From contig JAVVWP010000024.1 in assembly GCA_036652055.1 (NCBI GenBank), forward strand, positions 1 through 25,405: a stretch of 25,405 nt of DNA, given 5' to 3'. A program made the translations under genes and the position numbers. Of the stretch, positions 1 through 6,155 are shown piece by piece. The notes beneath the pieces are model-generated. The model did not search any database. It saw nothing but the letters and a program-made list of their open reading frames with translations, and was not told the origin of the DNA. How positions within the stretch are numbered: position 1 is the stretch's first letter; the number at the start of each line of letters is the position of its first letter. This stretch comes from Fimenecus sp036652055. GTDB lineage: Bacteria; Bacillota; Clostridia; Oscillospirales; Acutalibacteraceae.

Positions 1-169
1 CCCCTCCCTCAGGCATTTGCGAATGCCTCGCTTTTTCTCCGAAAACGGGAACCCTTTTGTCACTTCGTGACATTTCCCCTAACAGGGGAATAACTCCAGA
101 GGGAGCGGAAAAAGTTTCCTTTCATCAGGCATTTGCGAATGCCTTGCTTTTTCTCCGAAAACGGGAACC
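1..169. repeat. Mosaic intergenic repeat, two partial copies
   Basis: Positions 1-108 form a short element whose ends are imperfect inverted repeats (CCCTCCCTCAGG at the left, CTCCAGAGGGAGCG at the right). Inside is a small palindrome, TGTCACTTCGTGACA, at about 59-73. Its outer part matches 5441-5460 and its inner and right part (33-108) matches 5530-5602 almost exactly. A 45-bp internal segment (9-53) recurs at 125-169 with a single C/T change, so part of the element was duplicated in tandem just before mnmE. No protein-like reading frame is convincing here. It looks like a non-coding, MITE-like or REP-like repeat; I cannot name the family. Confidence 0.75.
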
Positions 170-231
170 GCACAGTGTCATTATGAACATGCGAAAATCT
201 ACCCCTACAATAACGAAAGATGGTGAAACAA

Positions 232-1593
232 ATGTCAACAATAGCTGCAATTTCAACAGGACAGGCGGCAGGAGGCATCGGAATTGTTAGAATTTCGGGC
301 GAAAACGCTCTGTTTGTAGCCGATAGAATTTTTAAAAGCATACAGGGCAAGGTTCTTTCTGAATTAAAAGGCTACACAGCCTCATTTGGAAAGGTGTTTT
401 TAGGCGAAAAAGCTATTGATGACGCTGTTGCACTTGTTTTTAAAGCACCAAAAAGCTATACAGGTGAAGATGTTGTTGAAATTTCTTGCCACGGTGGGCT
501 TTATATCACAAGGCAAGTTCTTCGAGCCGCTTTAGAGGCTGGTGCAGTTCCGGCACAGGCAGGCGAATTTACAAAACGAGCCTTTCTAAACGGAAAAATG
601 GATTTAACCAAGGCTGAGGCAGTTATGAATATGATTTCGGCTCACAGCGAACAGGCAGGGCAGGCAGCGCTTTCAACGCTTGACGGAGTTCTTAGCAAGA
701 AAATTGCCGAGGTCACTGAAATTCTTACAAAAAATGCTGCAAATATGGCGGCATGGGTTGATTATCCCGATGAGGAAATAGAGGATTTAGACGACAAAAG
801 TCTATTATCAGACATTTTAGAGTGTAGAAGTCAATTATCACTCTTAATATCTCAATTTGATGCAGGACAAGCAATCATTGAGGGCGTGGCAACAGCGATA
901 ATTGGTCGACCAAATGTTGGAAAATCCACACTTATGAATATGCTTGTTGGCAGTGAAAAGTCGATTGTCACCTCGGTTGCAGGCACAACTCGTGATGTTG
1001 TTGAGGAAACCGTTACCTTAGGGGATATGGTTTTAAGGCTTGCCGACACCGCAGGGCTTCACGAAACAGATGATGCTGTTGAAAGCATTGGTGTTGAGCG
1101 TGCAAAAGATAAAATCGAAAAGGCTAATCTTGTTTTAGCGGTTTTTGATGCTTCTGATGAGATAAATTCAGAAGATGAGGATATTTTTAAGCTTTGCAAA
1201 GATAAAAACTGTATTGCAATTGTCAATAAAACTGATTTAGATATGAAAATTGACTGTGAAATTTTAAAAAATGTGTTCAAACAAGTGATTTTCATTTCAG
1301 CAAAGGAAAATAAAGGATATAACGAGTTAAAAGATGCGGTTATGGAAATCCTTGGAACTGCTGATTTTAATCCGTCAGCGGCAACATTAATAAACGAAAG
1401 ACAGCTTGACTGTTGCAAAAAAGCTTTGAATTGTATTGTTGATGCAGAAAATGCCTTAAAAACAGGATTTACAAGAGATGCAATTAATGTTTGTATTGAT
1501 GTTGCGATTGAAAATCTAATGGTACTTACAGGTGAAAAAGCGACTGAAACGGTAGTAAATCAAGTCTTTTCAAGTTTTTGCGTAGGAAAATAA
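232..1593 (+). CDS. mnmE: tRNA uridine-5-carboxymethylaminomethyl modification GTPase MnmE
   Basis: MnmE (TrmE) works with MnmG to place the carboxymethylaminomethyl group on the wobble uridine of certain tRNAs. The 453-residue protein begins with the family N-terminus (STIAAIST...GGIGIVRISG). It has a Ras-like G domain: P-loop GRPNVGKST at about 225-233, switch region with AGTTRD, DTAG at 272-275 and NKTD at 332-335. It ends in the hallmark FCVGK, whose cysteine is needed for the modification. I chose the ATG at 232 because GGTGA lies 5 bases upstream and the N-terminus then fits the family; an in-frame ATG at 220 is possible but has a poor ribosome binding site. It is the first gene of mnmE-mnmG-rsmG; the next start is 19 bases downstream. 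No promoter was clearly recognised in the repeat-filled leader. Confidence 0.97.
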   Translation: MSTIAAISTGQAAGGIGIVRISGENALFVADRIFKSIQGKVLSELKGYTASFGKVFLGEKAIDDAVALVFKAPKSYTGEDVVEISCHGGLYITRQVLRAALEAGAVPAQAGEFTKRAFLNGKMDLTKAEAVMNMISAHSEQAGQAALSTLDGVLSKKIAEVTEILTKNAANMAAWVDYPDEEIEDLDDKSLLSDILECRSQLSLLISQFDAGQAIIEGVATAIIGRPNVGKSTLMNMLVGSEKSIVTSVAGTTRDVVEETVTLGDMVLRLADTAGLHETDDAVESIGVERAKDKIEKANLVLAVFDASDEINSEDEDIFKLCKDKNCIAIVNKTDLDMKIDCEILKNVFKQVIFISAKENKGYNELKDAVMEILGTADFNPSAATLINERQLDCCKKALNCIVDAENALKTGFTRDAINVCIDVAIENLMVLTGEKATETVVNQVFSSFCVGK

Positions 1594-1612
1594 TTTATAT
1601 AGGGGCAAATTA

Positions 1613-3484
1613 ATGGAATACTTTGCAAAAGAATATGATATAGCGGTAATAGGTGCAGGTCACGCAGGAATAGAAGCAGGTCTTGCCTCGGCAAGGCTTG
1701 GGCAAAGCACTATCGTTTTTACAATAAATCTTGATTGGATTGGCAATATGCCTTGCAATCCATCAATCGGCGGAACTTCAAAAGGGCATTTGGTTCGTGA
1801 AATTGACGCTTTGGGTGGCGAAATGGCAAAAGCTGCTGATAAAACGCAAATTCAGGTCAGAATGCTAAATAAGGGCAAAGGGCCTGCTGTTCATTCACTT
1901 AGGGCGCAGATTGACAGGCGAGAATATTCAAAATATATGAAGCATCAAATGGAGCTTCAAGAAAATTTAGATATAAAACAGGCTGAAATTGTAGATTTGA
2001 GGAAAAATTCTGATGGCTTATGGCAGCTTACCACACAGTTGGAGGCGGTTTATACTGCTAAATGTGTGATTTTGGCAACAGGCACATTTTTGGGTGGCAG
2101 AATTTATATCGGTGATGTTTCTTATGAGAGTGGCCCTGACGGAATGTTCCCAGCAAACAAGCTGTCCTCCTCTTTAAAAGAGCTTAATATTCCGATTAGA
2201 CGCTTTAAAACGGGTACGCCATCAAGAGTGAACCGTAGAAGCATAGATTTTTCAGAATTAGAGGTTCAAGAGGGCGACGAAACTAAAGTTCCATTCTCTT
2301 TTGACACCAAAGAAGTCCCTGAAACTAAGGTTTTTTGCCACATTGCGTACACCAATGACGATACTAAAAAGGTGATTTTAGACAATATAAATCGCTCACC
2401 ACTATATAGCGGGAAAATCCACGGCGTTGGGCCTCGCTACTGTCCAAGCTTTGAAGATAAAATAATGAGATTTCCAGACAAAGAAAGGCATCAGCTTTTT
2501 ATTGAACCGTGTGGATTAGACACCGAGGAGCTTTATTTACAGGGAATGTCATCATCATTGCCTGAAGAAGTTCAAATCAAGTTTTTAAGAACAATTAAAG
2601 GTCTTGAAAAAGTTGAAGTTATGCGAACAGCTTATGCAATCGAATATGACTGCGTTGATCCTCTTGCATTAAAACCAACACTGGAATTCCTTGATTTAGA
2701 AGGACTTTTCGGTGCAGGGCAGTTTAATGGTTCGTCAGGATATGAAGAAGCGGCGGCACAGGGGCTTATAGCAGGAGTTAATGCGTCGTTAAAAGTTATG
2801 AAAAAAGAGCCACTCATTTTAGACAGGGCATCATCATATATCGGTACTTTAATCGACGATCTTGTTACAAAAGGTTGCTCTGATCCTTATAGAATGATGA
2901 CTTCTCGTTCGGAATACAGGCTTTTATTAAGGCAAGACAATGCTGATATAAGGCTTACAGAAAAAGGGTATGCTATAGGTCTTGTGGGTGAAGAAAAATA
3001 CGCAAGATTTAAAGAAAAGATGGAGTTAATTTCTATTGAGCGAAAAAGGGTTGAAAACACTTCAATTCCTTTGAATGACGAGCTTCAAGAGCTACTTGTT
3101 TCACGTGAAACATCACCTATGAAAAAGGGGATGAAAATAATAGAACTTTTGAAAAGACCGCAAATCACATATGAAGATTTAAAGCCTTTTGACAAAACTC
3201 GTCCAGAATTAGCCGAAGAAATTTTTGAACAGGTTGAAATTGAAATCAAATATGAGGGATATATTAAAAGGCAACAAGCTCAAATCAATGAAATGCGTCG
3301 TTTAGAAGTAAAAGTAATCCCAGAGGCTATAAATTATAACAATATTGATGGATTAAGGCTTGAGGCAAGAGAAAAACTATCAAAGGTTAGACCGCTGAAT
3401 GTGGGGCAGGCTTCAAGAATAAGTGGCGTTTCGCCTGCTGATATTTCTGTTTTACTAATATTTTTGGCTAAGGAGGGCGTTTAA
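1613..3484 (+). CDS. mnmG: tRNA uridine-5-carboxymethylaminomethyl modification enzyme MnmG
   Basis: MnmG (GidA) is the FAD- and NADH-using partner of MnmE in wobble-uridine modification. The 623-residue length is normal for the family. The N-terminus has the FAD-binding GAGHAG loop at 14-19, followed by the strongly conserved GNMPCNPSIGG with its cysteine, and KGPAVHSLRAQIDR. The middle has the second family block GLFGAGQFNGSSGYEEAAAQG. The C-terminus (LNVGQASRISGVSPADISVLL) is the helical part that contacts MnmE and tRNA. It starts at ATG behind an AGGGG-containing leader and is followed without any gap by rsmG. A perfect parS palindrome is embedded at 3097-3112, where it encodes VSRET, so this stretch carries both protein and partition-site information. 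Confidence 0.98.
   Translation: MEYFAKEYDIAVIGAGHAGIEAGLASARLGQSTIVFTINLDWIGNMPCNPSIGGTSKGHLVREIDALGGEMAKAADKTQIQVRMLNKGKGPAVHSLRAQIDRREYSKYMKHQMELQENLDIKQAEIVDLRKNSDGLWQLTTQLEAVYTAKCVILATGTFLGGRIYIGDVSYESGPDGMFPANKLSSSLKELNIPIRRFKTGTPSRVNRRSIDFSELEVQEGDETKVPFSFDTKEVPETKVFCHIAYTNDDTKKVILDNINRSPLYSGKIHGVGPRYCPSFEDKIMRFPDKERHQLFIEPCGLDTEELYLQGMSSSLPEEVQIKFLRTIKGLEKVEVMRTAYAIEYDCVDPLALKPTLEFLDLEGLFGAGQFNGSSGYEEAAAQGLIAGVNASLKVMKKEPLILDRASSYIGTLIDDLVTKGCSDPYRMMTSRSEYRLLLRQDNADIRLTEKGYAIGLVGEEKYARFKEKMELISIERKRVENTSIPLNDELQELLVSRETSPMKKGMKIIELLKRPQITYEDLKPFDKTRPELAEEIFEQVEIEIKYEGYIKRQQAQINEMRRLEVKVIPEAINYNNIDGLRLEAREKLSKVRPLNVGQASRISGVSPADISVLLIFLAKEGV
3097..3112. promoter_or_regulatory. parS centromere site inside mnmG
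   Basis: TGTTTCACGTGAAACA is a perfect 16-bp palindrome and matches the bacterial parS consensus bound by Spo0J/ParB (a variant of the Bacillus subtilis site). It is identical to the site at 5364-5379. It lies in frame in mnmG and reads VSRET. With soj and spo0J encoded about 10 kb away, it should be a loading site for ParB clamps near the replication origin. The match is seen directly; binding is inferred. Confidence 0.92.
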
Positions 3485-4201
3485 TTGACAATTTGCAAGG
3501 ACTTACTATTAGAAACCACCAAGGATTTTAATATAATTTTAACAGATGAAATTTTAGAAAAGCTTGATATTTATGCTGACATTTTAATTGAAACCAATAA
3601 ACACCTTAATTTAACTGCAATCACAGAGCCATCAGAGGTTACTGTAAAGCATTTTGCCGACAGCCTTTCACTCTTTAAATATGTTGATTTTCCTACGAAT
3701 TCGAGCGTTATTGATGTAGGAACAGGGGCAGGATTTCCTGGTGTTGTGCTTTTAATTGTGCGACCTGATTTAAAAATCACTTTTCTTGACGGAACAAAAA
3801 AGAAGCTTACATTTATAGAAACAGTTTTAAAAGAACTCAACTTAAACGCTGAAATAGTTCACGCAAGAGCAGAGGAGGCAGGTCAGAATTCGATTTATCG
3901 TGAAAAATTCGACTTTGCCACAGCAAGAGCCGTTTCAAACCTCACCAATCTTTCTGAATATTGCTTGCCATTTGTGAAAGTTTCGGGAAGTCTTATCGCT
4001 ATGAAGTCGATTTCAACAGATGAAGAAATTGATGCTGCGAAAAAAGCAGTAAAACTCCTTGGCGGAGAGATTTCAGAAAATATTATGTTTGATTTAGTCG
4101 AAAAAACACCTCGCAGAATTTTAACTATTAAAAAGATTTCGCAAACTCCGTCAATTTACCCACGCCCATCTGCTAAAATCGCCAAAAACCCCTTAAAATA
4201 A
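3485..4201 (+). CDS. rsmG: 16S rRNA (guanine-N7) methyltransferase RsmG
   Basis: RsmG (GidB) methylates N7 of G527 in the 530 loop of 16S rRNA using S-adenosylmethionine; loss gives low-level streptomycin resistance in many bacteria. The 238-residue protein has the family block TNKHLNLTAIT, the SAM-binding loop DVGTGAGFPG at about 77-86, and ARAVSNL...EYCLPFVK. It ends with a proline- and lysine-rich tail (PRPSAKIAKNPL), as is common in Firmicutes. It starts with TTG directly after the mnmG stop codon; AAGGAGG at about 3470-3476 sits at the right distance for this start. Clearly translated as part of the mnmE-mnmG-rsmG unit, which ends at the terminator near 4261. Confidence 0.96.
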   Translation: MTICKDLLLETTKDFNIILTDEILEKLDIYADILIETNKHLNLTAITEPSEVTVKHFADSLSLFKYVDFPTNSSVIDVGTGAGFPGVVLLIVRPDLKITFLDGTKKKLTFIETVLKELNLNAEIVHARAEEAGQNSIYREKFDFATARAVSNLTNLSEYCLPFVKVSGSLIAMKSISTDEEIDAAKKAVKLLGGEISENIMFDLVEKTPRRILTIKKISQTPSIYPRPSAKIAKNPLK

Positions 4202-4260
4202 AAGGGATTGATAGCAAATCAAAGGGAATTTTGACGAACGGTTTTTCTTTACAAAATCAT

Positions 4261-4308
4261 ATCCGCTATGCTATCCTTATGACACAGGACAAGCACAGCG
4301 GATTTTTA
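4261..4308 (+). terminator. Intrinsic terminator after rsmG
   Basis: ATCCGCT (4261-4267) pairs with AGCGGAT (4297-4303). A smaller inner pairing (TCCTT/AGGA type) is possible, and the stem is followed by a TTTTT run. It would end the mnmE-mnmG-rsmG transcript and separate it from noc. Confidence 0.75.
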
Positions 4309-4364
4309 TTTGATGATTTTGATGGCTGGTGAGTCTTAGTCTTTAAAAGGAGTGAAAACTTATA

Positions 4365-5201
4365 ATGAAAACTCGTAATAAAGTTAAAACTACGGGGCAA
4401 ATATATTTAATTCCACAAGAAAACATAGCACCAAATCCAAATCAGCCAAGAAAACGGTTTGATTATGAAGAACTTGAGGGGCTTGCACAGAGTATTAGAA
4501 TAAATGGAATTTTACAGCCGATTACCGTTCGCCAGTTAGATGATGACAAATTTGAGCTTGTTGCAGGTGAGCGAAGACTTAGAGCTGCAAGGCTTGTAGG
4601 GCTTACGCAAATCCCCTCGATAGTAACGGATATAGATGCAAAAAAGTCGGCAGTGTTTTCACTTCTTGAGAATTTACAGCGTCAAGATTTAGATTTTTTT
4701 GAAGAAGCAGAGGCAATTGAAAAGTTAATCGGTGAATTTTCAATGAGTCAAGATGAAATAGGAAAAAGGCTCGGCAAAGCACAGTCAACTCTTTCAAACA
4801 AGCTAAGACTTTTAAGATTGCCCGAAGAAATGCGTTATAAGCTTGCAAAATCAGGACTTACCGAAAGACACGCAAGGGCTCTTTTATCACTCCCTGATGA
4901 CAATGAAAGAGGCAGGGCTCTCAGCATTATGATCGACAGGCATTTGAATGTTGCAGAGTCGGAAAGGCTTATAGACCAAATGCTTAACAGAAATTCGGCT
5001 TATAAAAATCCAACAAGAGGCATAAGAGATGTAAGAATATTTATAAACACATTAAATCATGCGGTTGACACAATTAGGCGTGCAGGCGTTGACGCAGACG
5101 CAGCTCGCAGCGAAACCGAAGAATATATAGAATATGTAGTCAGAATTCCAAAGCTTGAGCAGTTAAGGCTCAAAATGCCCGACGAGAGCAAGGCAGGATA
5201 A
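4365..5201 (+). CDS. noc: Nucleoid occlusion protein Noc (ParB family)
   Basis: This is a ParB-family CTPase paralogue that spreads from specific DNA sites and keeps the division ring off the nucleoid. The 278 residues contain the ParB N-domain with NPNQPRKRF, the CTP-binding GERRLRA block at about 68-74 and ENLQRQDL at 102-109, then a helix-turn-helix (about 128-152). The HTH segment GKAQSTLSNKLRLLRLP and the following TERHARAL resemble Noc, not Spo0J, and the position right after rsmG is where noc sits in Bacillus. AAAAGGAGTG precedes the ATG. An in-frame TGA just upstream (4353-4355) rules out a longer N-terminus, leaving only about 18 residues before the ParB core. That is shorter than the Bacillus protein and has no evident amphipathic membrane helix. 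It has its own leader between two terminators. Confidence 0.9.
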   Translation: MKTRNKVKTTGQIYLIPQENIAPNPNQPRKRFDYEELEGLAQSIRINGILQPITVRQLDDDKFELVAGERRLRAARLVGLTQIPSIVTDIDAKKSAVFSLLENLQRQDLDFFEEAEAIEKLIGEFSMSQDEIGKRLGKAQSTLSNKLRLLRLPEEMRYKLAKSGLTERHARALLSLPDDNERGRALSIMIDRHLNVAESERLIDQMLNRNSAYKNPTRGIRDVRIFINTLNHAVDTIRRAGVDADAARSETEEYIEYVVRIPKLEQLRLKMPDESKAG

Positions 5202-5304
5202 AAGCTCTCCTAAAAATCGTTAAAACCGGTGAGGATGGTACCTACCCCTCCGTCCTTCCTGTTTTAAATACCCATATCCTTCTCTTTCACACCCCACATC
5301 CACA

Positions 5305-5353
5305 GCGAAGCGACGACTTTAAGGGACAACCTTTTAGTCGTCGCTTTGCGTTT
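5305..5353 (+). terminator. Long hairpin / probable terminator after noc
   Basis: A 14-bp stem with one G·T pair runs from 5305-5318 to 5336-5349 (core AAGCGACGACT / AGTCGTCGCTT). It has an inner AAGG/CCTT pairing and is followed by only three T residues. The stem is very stable but the T run is short, so termination is likely but not certain. It lies 11 bases before the second parS. Confidence 0.6.
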
Positions 5354-5363
5354 AGAAGTAGAT

Positions 5364-5379
5364 TGTTTCACGTGAAACA
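5364..5379. promoter_or_regulatory. parS centromere site downstream of noc
   Basis: A second perfect TGTTTCACGTGAAACA palindrome, identical to the one in mnmG, in the non-coding stretch after noc. Two exact copies within 2.3 kb make a chance match very unlikely. It should bind the Spo0J encoded at 13998-14864. A short open frame that begins within it (MFHVKH...) is an artefact of the palindrome. Confidence 0.93.
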
Positions 5380-5440
5380 TAAAGATGAAAAAAGCAAAAT
5401 GTTACAATTTAGCACAAAAAATCATTTCAAGGGTAAAACG

Positions 5441-5602
5441 CCCCTCCCTCAGGCATTTGCCTACGGCAGATTGTCAAATCAACCTCCACGCTTCCTCTGG
5501 AGGAAGCTGGCATTCGCAAATGCGTCGCGTTTTCTCCGAAAACGGGAACCCTTTTGTCACTTCGTGACATTTCCCCTAACAGGGGATGCTCCAGAGGGAG
5601 CG
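5441..5602. repeat. Mosaic intergenic repeat, long copy
   Basis: The left end (5441-5460) is identical to positions 1-20, and the right part (5530-5602) is nearly identical to 33-108, so this is a second copy of the element at the window start. Between them it has about 69 extra bases, including the palindrome GCTTCCTCTGGAGGAAGC (5490-5507). That palindrome recurs at 21685-21702, where its left half has expanded into a tandem array. The ends are imperfect inverted repeats (CCCTCCCTC / GAGGGAGCG). No coding potential is supported; the element seems to be built from interchangeable palindromic modules. Confidence 0.75.
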
Positions 5603-5642
5603 TAGGGATTTCTTTAGAGAGAGCGAAAATCCTCCAATAGAG

Positions 5643-5717
5643 TGTAGGGAACTGTCTTGACTGTTCCGCAAGCTTCAATGAAACTCTAACGGTTCGATGT
5701 GGGCATCGAACCCTACA
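5643..5717. repeat. 75-bp repeat bounded by TGTAGGG / CCCTACA
   Basis: The element opens with TGTAGGG and closes with its exact inverse CCCTACA. It contains the hairpin TTCGATG-TGGG-CATCGAA just before the right end. Copies of exactly the same 75-bp length occur at 21768-21842 and 22010-22084, and a truncated left part is at 16277-16303. Another TGTAGGG follows at 5734. The fixed length and inverted ends point to a small non-autonomous repeat family. The rest of 5718-5796 shows no gene. Confidence 0.75.
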
Positions 5718-5796
5718 ATTCGTTTAATGTCATTGTAGGGGCAAGCCTTGTGTTCGCTCGAATAACTGAAAAATGAATTGTCGCAAAAAATAAAAA

Positions 5797-5825
5797 TTGA
5801 CTATTATCTTATTATTTGGTAAAAT
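5797..5825 (+). promoter_or_regulatory. Promoter of the cobalamin-riboswitch operon
   Basis: TTGACT (5797-5802) and TAAAAT (5820-5825) are separated by exactly 17 bases, close to the sigma-A consensus. Transcription would begin near 5832, just before the riboswitch aptamer. Confidence 0.75.
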
Positions 5826-5837
5826 AAAAGAGTATTA

Positions 5838-6036
5838 TGGTTTTTCTACATTTGTAGAAAATTAAAAGGGAATACGGTTAGACTCCGTAACAGCCCCCGC
5901 TACTGTATTTTGGACGAAACCTTTTGTGCCACTGCTCTTTTTGAGTGGGAAGGGAAAGGGAGTAGGGTGAATTTAAGTCAGGAGACCTGCCATATATAAG
6001 TATCTCAGAATAATTTCGGTGGGAGATTATATAAGA
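5838..6036 (+). ncRNA. Cobalamin (adenosylcobalamin-type) riboswitch
   Basis: The leader has the conserved cobalamin-aptamer blocks in order: AAAAGGGAA (5864-5872), CAGCCCCCGCTACTGTA (5891-5907), GCCACTG (5928-5934), a GGGAAGG block (about 5948), and the B12 box AAGTCAGGAGACCTGCC (5975-5991). A further hairpin follows (TATCTC...GAGAT, about 6001-6028) that could supply the distal loop for the kissing interaction. The aptamer lies between a good promoter and an intrinsic terminator. The expected behaviour is therefore transcription of the transport operon when corrinoid is scarce and termination when it is plentiful. The class I (AdoCbl) assignment is from block layout only; exact ends are approximate. 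Confidence 0.96.
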
Positions 6037-6097
6037 GTTAAAGTTTTAAGTATAGCTTTTTTGCTATGCTTTTAGTTGCTTTGATTTAATATATATA

Positions 6098-6136
6098 AAA
6101 CCGATTTTCCTTAACTGGATAATCGGTTATTTTTTT
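6098..6136 (+). terminator. Riboswitch expression-platform terminator
   Basis: AACCGATTTTCC (6099-6110) pairs with GGATAATCGGTT (6117-6128) with one mismatch across a six-base loop. A run of seven T residues (6130-6136) follows. It sits 20 bases before the first start codon and directly before its AAAAAGGA ribosome binding site. An upstream hairpin at 6048-6071 (AAGTATAGC / GCTATGCTT) may take part in the alternative fold. Confidence 0.85.
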
Positions 6137-6155
6137 AAAAAGGAATGAAAGTTTA

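Noticed and set aside
57..350. Open frames on both strands ahead of and into mnmE
   Set aside because: They overlap repeat sequence or the mnmE start and show no protein family features.
4202..5440. Noc-binding site (ATTTCCCGGGAAAT type) near noc
   Set aside because: No such palindrome was found by eye here or elsewhere in the window; the sites present are parS.
5363..5605. Open frame of 80 codons starting in the parS site
   Set aside because: It begins in the palindrome and runs through intergenic repeat sequence; no ribosome binding site or recognisable domain.
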